DNA from: DATAEE01 sp036258175
GTDB taxonomy: Bacteria; Acidobacteriota; Vicinamibacteria; Vicinamibacterales; 2-12-FULL-66-21
Direction: 5' to 3'
DNA length: 64,000 nucleotides
NCBI GenBank assembly: GCA_036258175.1
Contig: DATAEE010000006.1
Coordinates: 1 to 64,000, forward strand
Every line of letters starts with the position of its first letter. Position 1 is the first letter of the stretch. The position numbers were made by a program, and so were the translations under genes. The notes below the pieces were generated by a model. That model did not search any database. It had not been told where the DNA came from and saw only the letters and a program-made list of their open reading frames with translations. This document shows positions 1 to 10,817 of this stretch, one piece after another.

Positions 1-1073
1 CGCTCGACGACGACATCCACGGCGGCGGTCAGATCCGGCATCAACTTCGGGTGGGACCCGGCGATGGACACGAGCGCCACGAAGGTCCGGACCTTCGGGT
101 TGAGGGTGCTCACGACGCCGAGCGGCGAGACCTGCTCGACCCGGCCGTTGAAGACGAGATCGGGATAGGCGTCGAGACGGATGCCGGCGGTCTGGCCGAC
201 CTGCAGATGGCTGATGTCCGCCTGGTTGACCTGCGCGCGCACCTGCATCCCCGCGGGATCGACCACCTCGACGATTGGCACGCCGGCGCGGACTTCTTCG
301 CCCTCCTGCACTTCCGCGAGCTGGTTCCCCTTCCAGATGCTCTTCAGCACGGCCATGCCGTCGAGCGGCGAGGCGATCGCCATCCGCTCCGCGTTGCGCT
401 CGGCGTGCTCCATGGCGTTCCGCGCGCGATCGCGCCGGATCTCGAGAATCCGCAGGTCGGCGGCGGCAGCGCGGCGCTTCAACTGGAACGTGTTGCGGAG
501 CTGCGCCAGCTTGGCCTCGGCTTCTTCGAGCCGCTGTGTGTTTTTCTCCGCCTCGATGCTCGGCAGCATCTCGTTCTTCAGCATCTCGAGACGCGCGCGC
601 GACGCGTCGTTCTCCGACTGCGTCAGCTCGGTCTCGTCCTTCGCGCGCGCGGCCGTCTGTTCGGCCTGTTTGCGGCGGATCTGCTCCTCGAGATCGAGAT
701 ACTCGGCGCGTCGATCGAAGGCATTGCTGAGCTGCTGCTGGCGGTCGAACTCGACGAGCAACGACCCGCGCGCGACAGACGCCCCGCCGCTGACGAGCCG
801 GGTGATGACGAGCGATGCGGTATTCGGCCCCGACAGCCGGGGCGCCGAGATCACAGTGGACCGGATGGCCATCACCGTGCCCGTGACCCGGACCGTCCGG
901 ACGAAGTCCCTTCTGGCGGCGACCGCGGTAGCGGGGTCGGAGGCCGAATCAGGCGATTGTGACGGTGACGGCTGTTGGGGGGTCCGGCTGAGCGCAACGA
1001 GCGCCGTCAGCCCTGCCAGGAAAAACGCGCTGAAGATGACCCAGCCAGTGGCGCCACGCGGGGGGAAGTACAT
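1..1073 (-). CDS. HlyD-family efflux adaptor (membrane fusion protein), 3' end outside window
   Basis: Periplasmic adaptor that links an inner-membrane ABC or RND pump to an outer-membrane channel. The reading frame opens at an ATG at 1073 and stays open to the window edge (about 357 codons visible). An N-terminal membrane anchor (around GWVIFSAFLAGLTALVALS) is followed by a first half-lipoyl/barrel segment. A long charged coiled-coil hairpin comes next (roughly residues 95-200, rich in E, R, A, Q). The second lipoyl half follows (ASPLDGMAVLKSIWKGNQL, then EVVDPAGMQVRAQVNQADI). This order is typical of the HlyD/MacA/AcrA family. The C-terminal part and any partner pump lie outside the window. 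Substrate cannot be inferred. Confidence 0.9.
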   Translation of the reverse strand, partial: MYFPPRGATGWVIFSAFFLAGLTALVALSRTPQQPSPSQSPDSASDPATAVAARRDFVRTVRVTGTVMAIRSTVISAPRLSGPNTASLVITRLVSGGASVARGSLLVEFDRQQQLSNAFDRRAEYLDLEEQIRRKQAEQTAARAKDETELTQSENDASRARLEMLKNEMLPSIEAEKNTQRLEEAEAKLAQLRNTFQLKRRAAAADLRILEIRRDRARNAMEHAERNAERMAIASPLDGMAVLKSIWKGNQLAEVQEGEEVRAGVPIVEVVDPAGMQVRAQVNQADISHLQVGQTAGIRLDAYPDLVFNGRVEQVSPLGVVSTLNPKVRTFVALVSIAGSHPKLMPDLTAAVDVVVE

Positions 1074-1146
1074 GCTGGTATTCAGCCCGTCCGGGCAGTC
1101 TATCAGACGACTTAGACACCGGTTTGGTTGGTTTAGATGCGCCCCG

Positions 1147-4878
<3,732 letters not shown>

Positions 4879-4887
4879 TCCAAGGTC

Positions 4888-5823
4888 CTATTGCTTGCGG
4901 CCGCTGGCCACGAGCACGGTGAAAGGATCGCCGGACTTGCGAGCGCCGACGCCAACGCGGACGTCCTTGAGCCCGGCATCCTTCAAAAGCTTCGCGAGCG
5001 CGTTGTCTTCGAACCCCTGCCAGCGATCGCCGAGGCGATCGCGCACCCAGCCCTCGCCATGAGCGCGCAAGTCGAGGACGAGCACCTTCCCACCGGGCGC
5101 GACGATACGCGCGGCCTCGGCGACGGCGCACGCGGGATCGGCGGCGTGGTGGAGCGCCTGCGACAGCACGGCGACGTCCACACCCGCGTCCTTGATCGGC
5201 ACCTTCTCGATCTCACCGCGGCGCCAAATGACGTTCGACACCTTGCGGCGCCGTGCGAGCGCCCGCGCGCGCTTCAGGACCTCGGCGGATCGATCGACCG
5301 CGATGACCCGCGACGCGAACCGGCTCGCCTCGACGGTGAGGTACCCCTCGCCGCATCCGAGATCGGCGACGCGCAGCGGCGGCAGCAGATGCCCGAGCGC
5401 GCGCGCCCACGCCGCCCAGCTCCGGCCGGGCACGAGCTGACCGGTGCGCCTGGCATCCGGGCTCGCGTGCACGTCGAAGTTCTCTTTCCGCAACCGGAGG
5501 ACTTCCTGCAGCCGCGCCTGGTCCTCGCGGGCGCGCGGGTCACGGGCGCTGTCGGCAAAGTGGGCGTGCAGCAGCTGACCTAACGCGCCGTTGTCCGGTT
5601 TCAGCCCCGGCGCGAGCGAAAACCAGGTAAACGCCCCCTCGCGGCTCTCGGTCACGAGCCCGGCCTCCGAAAGCAGGCCCAGGTGCCGGGAGGCGCCGGA
5701 CTGAGCGATGCCGAGAACGGTCGTCAGCTCCGATACGTTCAGCCGCTCCGAGGCGAGCAGCCGCAGGATCCGGAGCCGCGCCTCGTCCCCCAGGAGCCGG
5801 AACAGGCCCGGGAGCGATTCCAC
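4888..5823 (-). CDS. ArsR-family winged-helix regulator fused to a SAM methyltransferase domain
   Basis: About 311 aa from a GTG start at 5823; a longer open frame upstream is antisense shadow. Residues ~1-85 form an ArsR winged helix (LGDEARLRILRLLASERLNV, GIAQSGASRHLGLLSEAG). Residues ~135-305 form a class I methyltransferase (VADLGCGEGYLTVEAS motif I, VLSQALHHAADP, LVLDLRAHGEGW). ArsR-methyltransferase fusions beside metH recur in bacteria, and ArsR-type SahR proteins control methionine-cycle genes in Proteobacteria. I infer a sensor of SAM/SAH that regulates this operon, with the methyltransferase fold as ligand pocket or enzyme. A strong promoter-like sequence abuts the start, allowing autoregulation. 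Confidence 0.88.
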   Translation of the reverse strand: MESLPGLFRLLGDEARLRILRLLASERLNVSELTTVLGIAQSGASRHLGLLSEAGLVTESREGAFTWFSLAPGLKPDNGALGQLLHAHFADSARDPRAREDQARLQEVLRLRKENFDVHASPDARRTGQLVPGRSWAAWARALGHLLPPLRVADLGCGEGYLTVEASRFASRVIAVDRSAEVLKRARALARRRKVSNVIWRRGEIEKVPIKDAGVDVAVLSQALHHAADPACAVAEAARIVAPGGKVLVLDLRAHGEGWVRDRLGDRWQGFEDNALAKLLKDAGLKDVRVGVGARKSGDPFTVLVASGRKQ

Positions 5824-5860
5824 ATCTATAAATCTATATCCGTTGATGCAGTTCTGGCAA
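5824..5860 (-). promoter_or_regulatory. Promoter of the ArsR-methyltransferase/metH operon
   Basis: On the minus strand TTGCCA (5855-5860) and TATAGA (5833-5838) are separated by 16 bases. The -10 hexamer ends 9 bases before the GTG start, so the transcript would have almost no leader. ATAGAT occurs twice in the TA-rich stretch 5824-5838, a possible operator for the ArsR domain. Confidence 0.6.
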
Positions 5861-5865
5861 GCGAG

Positions 5866-5895
5866 CCTGCCGCGCCGACGCCTTAGCGTAGGCGG
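5866..5895 (+). repeat. Dispersed intergenic repeat, copy 1
   Basis: This 30-bp GC-rich element matches the reverse complement of 15720-15749 at about 25 of 30 positions. It lies between the iron-permease-like gene and the ArsR-methyltransferase gene. It has partial internal dyad symmetry (GCCGACGCCT/AGCGTAGGCGG). Confidence 0.6.
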
Positions 5896-5900
5896 GGGAC

Positions 5901-6350
5901 TCAGCTGCGGCGCTTGGAGCGGTGGCGGGTCTCCGCTTCGTCGATCGAGTGGGACTCGGTGATCCGCGACTCCCGCTTCGCCAGCTTCGCGAGCGTGCGA
6001 TAGTGCTCGTGCAGCACACGCAGTTCCTGCTCGTCGAGGTCCTCGACGTCGATCAGCCGGTTGCTCGCTCCCTTCATGGCGGCGACGAGCTCGTTCAGCT
6101 TGAGCTGCAGCGCCAGCGATTCCTTGTTCTGCGAACGCTGGATCAGGAACACCATCAGGAACGTGACGATGGTCGTGCCGGTGTTGATGACGAGCTGCCA
6201 GGTATCCGAGTAGTTGAAGATCGGGCCGGTTGCCCCCCACACCAGAATGACGGCGAGGGCGGCGCCGAATCCCCACGAGCTGCCGGCCCACCTCGTGACG
6301 CGCTCGGAAAGATGCTCGAGTTGGTGACTGAGTTTCGTGTGGCGTGCCAT
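5901..6350 (-). CDS. Low-affinity iron permease family membrane protein
   Basis: A 149-aa protein with two membrane segments (GFGAALAVILVWGATGPIF, then LVINTGTTIVTFLMVFLIQ). A conserved polar helix follows (RSQNKESLALQLKLNELVAA), then a basic C-terminal tail. This is the layout of the small bacterial 'low affinity iron permease' family (PF04120-like). The iron-transport role is inherited from fungal Fet4 naming and is not demonstrated for these small proteins. It is co-oriented with the ArsR-methyltransferase gene, 77 bases upstream, but a promoter lies between them. Confidence 0.85.
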   Translation of the reverse strand: MARHTKLSHQLEHLSERVTRWAGSSWGFGAALAVILVWGATGPIFNYSDTWQLVINTGTTIVTFLMVFLIQRSQNKESLALQLKLNELVAAMKGASNRLIDVEDLDEQELRVLHEHYRTLAKLAKRESRITESHSIDEAETRHRSKRRS

Positions 6351-6360
6351 GGATCCTCCA

Positions 6361-6405
6361 GCCGCAGATCAACAGCCGCAGCTCAACAACCGCAGATCAA
6401 CGCAG
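6361..6405. repeat. 14-bp (2 x 7) tandem repeat
   Basis: Heptamers GCCGCAG/ATCAACA, GCCGCAG/CTCAACA, ACCGCAG/ATCAACG run without gap from 6361 to 6402, followed by CAGATTTACGCAGAG. The last part supplies the TAA stop (minus strand) of the oxidoreductase gene ending at 6408. Confidence 0.8.
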
Positions 6406-6407
6406 AT

Positions 6408-7640
6408 TTACGCAGAGACGCGCGCGACCGGCGGACGATAGGTTTCGAGGTTGTCCGGCTTCCACGCGATCACACGTCCCTCCTCGGCGCTCATGTAGCA
6501 CGTCATCAACAGCTCGGTCACGTCGCATCCGACGCGGAAATCCTGATCGGGCTGGATCCCGTCGAGGAAACACCTGGTGAAGTACCGGTTCTCCGCCTCG
6601 TACCCGTACTCCGCAAACTCGTTCCCGATGACCGGCATCAACCCCTGCTCGGCGTTCTGCTTCTCGACGAGGTCCTCTCCTTCCGGCCCCTGGAGCCGAC
6701 GCGAGAAGAACACCCGGGTGCCGCCGTCGAGCGAGCTCATGGACAGCGAATACTCCGGTCCGAGCAGCTCCATCGACAGCCGCAGGCCGGCGCCGACGAA
6801 GCTCCAGGAGGTCGTTGCCTCGACGACGAGCGGCGTCTCCTGCTCGTCGACGTAAGTGACGCTGGCGCGCGCGAAGTCCTCGGCCGGATGACGCCGGTAG
6901 TCGACGTCGCGCGACATCATCTGCTGCAGAAGGGCCGCGTACTCCGGGCGCGACCACTTGAGCGTCGCGATCTGCGCCGAGACGCTCACGGGCCGGATGC
7001 TGTCGCGCGGCGCGCCTGGCTTCGTCAGCAGGTAGCGGCCGACCTCGAGGCTGTGGCACATCATGTCGTTGAGTACGCCGCCGCCCTGGAGATCGCCGCG
7101 CCAGAACCACGGCATGTGGGGACCGCTGTGCTCCTCCGCCGCGCGGGCGAGATACGGACGGCCGGCGAGCGCGGCACCGCGCGCCCAGACGATCGCCCGG
7201 CCGCGCTCGAGCCCGGGCAGAAACAGCTGATTCTCCAGATACGCGTTGCGGAGGCCCGCTTTCTCGACGAGCTCCACCATGCGGCGTGCTTCCGCGGCGT
7301 TTCGGCCGAGCGGCTTCTCGCACGCGACGCCCGCGAGCTTGGCGCCTTTGCCGACCGCGGCGACGATCCGCTCCATGTTCTCGACCCGCGTGTAGTTCGG
7401 GCCGCAGATCCAGATCGCGTCGATCGCCGAATCGGCCACCATCTCCTCGATCGATCCGAACGCGCGCGCGTCGCCGGCCCGGAGCTTCCGGACGAGCGCC
7501 GCCGCGTCCTCGGCATGCTGCCGGTTCGGACTCCAGATCCCCCGGATATCCGCGTCGCGCACCGCCTCCCACGAATGGATGTGGAACCGCGCCATGAACC
7601 CGCTGCCGATGAACCCGACGCCTAATCTGCCGTTTTTCAT
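6408..7640 (-). CDS. Gfo/Idh/MocA-family NAD(P)-dependent oxidoreductase
   Basis: About 410 aa from ATG at 7640 (MKNGRLGVGFIGSGFMARFH). The N-terminal Rossmann domain has the GFIGSGFMA nucleotide loop and the family's CEKPLGRN motif (~residues 105-112), whose Lys is catalytic. The C-terminal alpha/beta domain includes GGGVLNDMMCHSLEV, with the His in the usual active-site position. Such enzymes oxidise or epimerise sugars and cyclitols; the substrate is unknown. The upstream in-frame extension to 7703 is encoded by repeat DNA and is not credible. The last residues are also affected by the downstream repeat. Confidence 0.9.
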   Translation of the reverse strand: MKNGRLGVGFIGSGFMARFHIHSWEAVRDADIRGIWSPNRQHAEDAAALVRKLRAGDARAFGSIEEMVADSAIDAIWICGPNYTRVENMERIVAAVGKGAKLAGVACEKPLGRNAAEARRMVELVEKAGLRNAYLENQLFLPGLERGRAIVWARGAALAGRPYLARAAEEHSGPHMPWFWRGDLQGGGVLNDMMCHSLEVGRYLLTKPGAPRDSIRPVSVSAQIATLKWSRPEYAALLQQMMSRDVDYRRHPAEDFARASVTYVDEQETPLVVEATTSWSFVGAGLRLSMELLGPEYSLSMSSLDGGTRVFFSRRLQGPEGEDLVEKQNAEQGLMPVIGNEFAEYGYEAENRYFTRCFLDGIQPDQDFRVGCDVTELLMTCYMSAEEGRVIAWKPDNLETYRPPVARVSA

Positions 7641-7663
7641 GAATGGAGATTGTCCAGATACAC

Positions 7664-7761
7664 GGTTCAGGGTGCAAGGTTCAGGGTGCAAGGTGGGGTG
7701 CAAGGTTCAGGGTTCTGAACGTCGAACCGCCCCTTGAACCTTGAACCGCGAACCTCGAACC
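7664..7761. repeat. Inverted cluster of degenerate heptamers between divergent genes
   Basis: Left side: GGTTCAG, GGTGCAA, GGTTCAG, GGTGCAA, a GGTGG break, GGTGCAA, GGTTCAG, GGTTCTG. Right side: TCGAACC, a short break, TTGAACC, TTGAACC, GCGAACC, TCGAACC. The right units are the reverse complement of the left ones, so the array can fold back on itself. It fills the space between two divergent genes. Confidence 0.85.
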
Positions 7762-7766
7762 GCCGT

Positions 7767-7772
7767 TATAGT
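7767..7772 (+). promoter_or_regulatory. -10-like TATAGT, 7 bases before the start
   Basis: TATAGT precedes the ATG at 7780 by 7 bases, so transcription would begin at or beside the start codon. No Shine-Dalgarno is present. Confidence 0.5.
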
Positions 7773-7779
7773 CAGGTTC

Positions 7780-8415
7780 ATGGCTCCATCATTCGTTGCC
7801 GCCTCCCCACCCGCGAAAGGCGCCGTCGTCCTTGCGCATGGCGCCGGCGCCGGTCAGCGCCATCCGTTCATGACCGCGGTCGCCAAAGGGCTCGCGCGGC
7901 GCGGCTGGCATGTCCTCACGTTCGACTTTCCGTACCTGGAGGCGGGACGGAAGGCGCCGGACAAGCCGGACGTGCTCGAGGAGTCGATGGCGGCGGCGGT
8001 TCGAGCACTGAAGGATCGGAGCGAAGTGACGCCGAAGCTTCCGCTCTTCGCCGGCGGCAAGTCGATGGGCGGGCGGATCGCGTCGCAGGCGGCGGCCCGC
8101 GCAATGCTGCCGGACGTGAAGGGCCTGTTCTTCCTCGGCTATCCGCTCCATCCGCCCGGCAAGCCGCAGCAGGTCCGCGACAAACACTTGCCTGACGTCC
8201 GCGTTCCCATGCTCTTCGTGCAGGGATCGCGCGATACGTTCGGCACTCCGGACGAATTGCGGCCGATCCTCGATCGTCTGGGCGACCGGGCGGAGCTCTT
8301 CGAGATCAAAGGTGGCGATCACTCGTTCGCCGTCCCGAAATCAGCCGGGTCGCGCGACCAGATTCTCGAGAGCGTGCTGGACCGGCTGGCGAGCTGGATG
8401 GAATCTAGAATCTAG
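7780..8415 (+). CDS. Alpha/beta hydrolase (KANL3/TEX30-like)
   Basis: A 211-aa cytosolic protein. VVLAHGAGAGQRHPFM carries the oxyanion-hole loop, GGKSMGGRIAS is the nucleophile elbow (Ser in GKSMG), MLFVQGSRDTFG the acid residue and GGDHSFAVP the catalytic His. The combination matches the small KANL3/TEX30-like hydrolases annotated as dienelactone hydrolase-like; the substrate is unknown. Start chosen at 7780 because the upstream frame is repeat DNA. Its 3' end overlaps the convergent M50 gene by 11 bases, in a near-palindromic CTAGAATCTAG that gives both genes their stop codon. Confidence 0.87.
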   Translation: MAPSFVAASPPAKGAVVLAHGAGAGQRHPFMTAVAKGLARRGWHVLTFDFPYLEAGRKAPDKPDVLEESMAAAVRALKDRSEVTPKLPLFAGGKSMGGRIASQAAARAMLPDVKGLFFLGYPLHPPGKPQQVRDKHLPDVRVPMLFVQGSRDTFGTPDELRPILDRLGDRAELFEIKGGDHSFAVPKSAGSRDQILESVLDRLASWMESRI

Positions 8416-9436
8416 GCGCCACGGCGACGCGGACGAGAAGCGAGAGCGCGAGCACGAGGCCGACGTACTGCGCGAGCGCGCCATTGTCCGGCGAGGCGGG
8501 CGCCTCGCTTGCCGCAGCGCGCACGACCGCGACGATCATCAGCAGGAGCAGTAACCCGTCGCCGCAGATGAACCACCCGGCGCCGATCGCCGCCGTCGCC
8601 GCCCAACGCTGCTCCTTCGTGAGCACCGCGAAGCCGCGGCCGCCGTCGAGCTGCCAGACCGGCAGCAGGTTGAAGAGATTGATCCACGCGCTGATGTGCG
8701 CGATCGCCATCCAGAGCGCACTGCCACTTGCCATCGCGGCCGCATACGCGACGAGCGACGCCCCGAGTCCCCAGATCGGCCCCGCGAGGCCGATGCGCGC
8801 GTCCTCGCGCGGATTGACTGGCCGCTGTTTCATCCGGATGAACGCACCGAGCCCGGGAATGAACATCGGCGCGCTCGCGGCGATGCCGTACCGGCGCAGC
8901 GCCGCGACGTGCCCCATTTCGTGGACGTAGATGCTGAGCACGAGACCCGCGGCAAACCACATTCCCCACTGCGTCCAGTACACTCCGAATGCGAGCAGCA
9001 TTGAGGTGAACGTGCTCGCCTTGGTCAGTCCCAGCATCAGCAGCTTCGCCTTGCTGGCGACGGCGACGATCAGGAATTTGAACTTCCAGAGAAGCAGGCC
9101 GGCAGGGCCGAGCGCCGCCAGCCACTTCCAGCGGCCGCTGGGCTGCTGTTCGCGTTTGCCTTCGCTCGTTCGCGACAGCTCGGCGACTCGTGCTGCGATC
9201 GTCGCGTACTGGCGCGAGCCCTGCGGCAGAAGGTCGAGCGAGGCCCGCCACGCGATCAACTCGGCAGTGGTGTCCTGACGTTCAGCGGCGGCCGCCGCAT
9301 CCGCGGCCAGCTCTTTCAACCGGCCGGCGTGAACCAGCCGATGACACGCGGGACACGCGAGGAGGGTGCCGGCGACTTCCGTGCGGCAGGCGTCACATCG
9401 AACAACGACCGCTGTAGAGGTTGCTCCCCCGCTCAC
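8405..9436 (-). CDS. M50-family site-2 protease with N-terminal zinc ribbon
   Basis: About 343 aa from a GTG at 9436 that overlaps the upstream gene's stop (GTGA), implying translational coupling. Residues ~10-35 hold a zinc ribbon (RCDAC...LACPACH). A helical, TPR-like region follows, then several membrane segments. The HEMGH metalloprotease motif lies in a membrane helix (YVHEMGHVAAL). NPREDARIGLAGPIWGLGA and LPVWQLDGGRGF provide the second conserved site with the Asp zinc ligand. This is an intramembrane protease; the zinc ribbon probably binds a partner. Antisense open frames in this region are shadows. Confidence 0.9.
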   Translation of the reverse strand: MSGGATSTAVVVRCDACRTEVAGTLLACPACHRLVHAGRLKELAADAAAAAERQDTTAELIAWRASLDLLPQGSRQYATIAARVAELSRTSEGKREQQPSGRWKWLAALGPAGLLLWKFKFLIVAVASKAKLLMLGLTKASTFTSMLLAFGVYWTQWGMWFAAGLVLSIYVHEMGHVAALRRYGIAASAPMFIPGLGAFIRMKQRPVNPREDARIGLAGPIWGLGASLVAYAAAMASGSALWMAIAHISAWINLFNLLPVWQLDGGRGFAVLTKEQRWAATAAIGAGWFICGDGLLLLLMIVAVVRAAASEAPASPDNGALAQYVGLVLALSLLVRVAVAPRF

Positions 9437-10185
9437 ACCGCCGCTGCCTGCGCCGCCGCCGGAGGCTTCCAGACGGCGTGCGGACCGGTGACCGTCAGCT
9501 CCGTTCGCTTGGTCAGCTTCCACGCTTCGAACAGGCCGATCCCGAGGATGATGAGGCCGATGATGTTCTCCGCGCCGGAGAGGAACGGCGCGGCGCACGC
9601 CAACGCCATGAGGAAGATCACACCAACGACGAACCGCACGATGCCCGCTTCGCCAGCTGCCGCGGCGCCGATCGTATCCGGCTCGGCCGCTATCTGCACG
9701 ACCGCGGGATCTTCGGACGACTCAATCACGCCCGCGGCGGTTTCCTGTTCCCGGATCGCTTCGACAATCGGCGGGACATAGGTGCCGACAATCGCGAGGT
9801 ACGTCAGCACCACCGCCATCACCTGATACCTCCACCCGCCGCGGCCGTTCGATCCCCAGCGGACCGCCGACCCGACCGCGAAGCCGACGACGATCGCGAT
9901 CAGACCGAACTCATACCCGGTCAGCGCCGCGATCCCGTAGTAGAGAAGGAAGCCGAGGAACGCGGCGACCGTCCCGGCGCCGAACGCACGCGCGAATCGG
10001 CTGTACCGCGTGCCGCTCGTCCGCGCGCGCTCGAGATCGTTTCGGCACAGCCCGCAGAGCGCGCTGTCGCCGGCCAGATAGTAGGACGTCGTGATGGCCC
10101 GCTTGCACTGCGCGCACACCATCTCCGCCGGTGCCTGCGCGTAGTCCGCCTGGTCAAACTGGAGGCCGCCGGCTGCATCGGACAT
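9433..10185 (-). CDS. Membrane protein with N-terminal zinc ribbon, coupled to the M50 protease
   Basis: A 250-aa protein of unknown function. CAQCKR...CGLCRN near residues 24-50 forms a treble-clef or ribbon-like zinc site. About five hydrophobic segments follow (for example TVAAFLGFLLYYGIAAL, FGLIAIVVGFAVGSAV, YQVMAVVLTYLAIVGTYV, FVVGVIFLMALACAAPF, NIIGLIILGIGLFEAW). The stop overlaps the start of the M50 protease gene by four bases. Shared zinc-ribbon heads and coupling suggest the two act together. Proteins of this shape occur in several bacterial phyla without an assigned role. Confidence 0.75.
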   Translation of the reverse strand: MSDAAGGLQFDQADYAQAPAEMVCAQCKRAITTSYYLAGDSALCGLCRNDLERARTSGTRYSRFARAFGAGTVAAFLGFLLYYGIAALTGYEFGLIAIVVGFAVGSAVRWGSNGRGGWRYQVMAVVLTYLAIVGTYVPPIVEAIREQETAAGVIESSEDPAVVQIAAEPDTIGAAAAGEAGIVRFVVGVIFLMALACAAPFLSGAENIIGLIILGIGLFEAWKLTKRTELTVTGPHAVWKPPAAAQAAAV

Positions 10186-10308
10186 GGTTCACCCGCTGGG
10201 CCGGAAACCGGAGATGCTGCTTGGGAGGTAATAATTGTAGCATCCTCGGCCGCTCGGGCCGGGCTGCCGCCCTGCACGCAACTGCGCGGCGCTGCCAGGG
10301 GGCCGATG

Positions 10309-10332
10309 TATAGTGACGGCCCGAATCGAGGA
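10309..10332 (+). promoter_or_regulatory. -10 element and ribosome binding site of the NTF2-like gene
   Basis: TATAGT (10309-10314) and GAGGA (10328-10332) precede the ATG at 10339 with ordinary spacing. This is a conventional leadered promoter, in contrast to the many leaderless ones in the window. Confidence 0.45.
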
Positions 10333-10338
10333 TTGAGC

Positions 10339-10761
10339 ATGACGCGAGACGAGATCCTCGCATTCTTCGAACGCCGGCTGGAGACGTGGCGCCGGCACGA
10401 CGCCGCCGCTCTCGCGGCCGACCACGCCGAGGACAGCCTCGTCCAGAGCCCGACGCAGCCGCTGCAGCGCGGGCGTGAAGCCATCGAGTCGGTCTACAAG
10501 CTGTGGTTCACCGCCTTTCCCGATTACCAGTTCATCCAGGAAGAAGTCATCATCGACGGTCAGCGCGCCGCCGTCATCGCCCGCATCGTCGGCACGCACG
10601 AAGGAGAGTTCTTCGGGATGGCGCCGACGAAGCGGCGGTTCGAGTGCCGCGTGGTGTTCGTCTACACGATGAAAGACGGCCAGATCGTCCACGAGCGCCG
10701 CATCCTGGACTTCACCGGCGTTCTCCTGCAGATCGGCGTGCTGAAAGCCCGGCCGGCGTGA
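10339..10761 (+). CDS. NTF2-like/SnoaL-fold protein (ester cyclase-like)
   Basis: A 140-aa single-domain protein. The N-terminal helix (DEILAFFERRLETWRRHD), the AADHAEDSLVQSP strand and the GMAPTKRRFECRVVFVYTMKDGQIVHERRILDF region match the SnoaL/NTF2 cone fold, split here for brevity. Family members bind small hydrophobic ligands and may isomerise, cyclise or hydrolyse them; no specific substrate can be given. The downstream TGA lies inside an inverted-repeat element. Confidence 0.8.
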   Translation: MTRDEILAFFERRLETWRRHDAAALAADHAEDSLVQSPTQPLQRGREAIESVYKLWFTAFPDYQFIQEEVIIDGQRAAVIARIVGTHEGEFFGMAPTKRRFECRVVFVYTMKDGQIVHERRILDFTGVLLQIGVLKARPA

Positions 10762-10817
10762 AAGAGGACAGCCACCTTTTTTCGTGTAACGTAAATCGGT
10801 GACTGTCCCCGTTTCAC
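10758..10817. repeat. REP-like inverted repeat overlapping the pepF start
   Basis: The arms GTGAAAGAGGACAGCCACC (10758-10776) and the reverse complement of 10798-10817 (GTGAAACGGGGACAGTCACC) match at nearly all positions. They enclose a T-rich centre with TTTTTT. The arms contain the stop of the NTF2-like gene and the GTG at 10799 used as the pepF start. The sequence resembles GGGGACAGTCACC-type palindromes known to me from GC-rich genomes; a link to REP-associated transposases is conjecture. Confidence 0.7.

Noticed and set aside
4879..5900. A cobalamin or SAM riboswitch ahead of metH
   Set aside because: The metH leader is nine bases and the operon promoter lies at the regulator's start, so there is no room for an aptamer.
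5922..7625. A 567-codon plus-strand frame opposite the permease-like and oxidoreductase genes
   Set aside because: Antisense shadow; no recognisable domain and no ribosome site.
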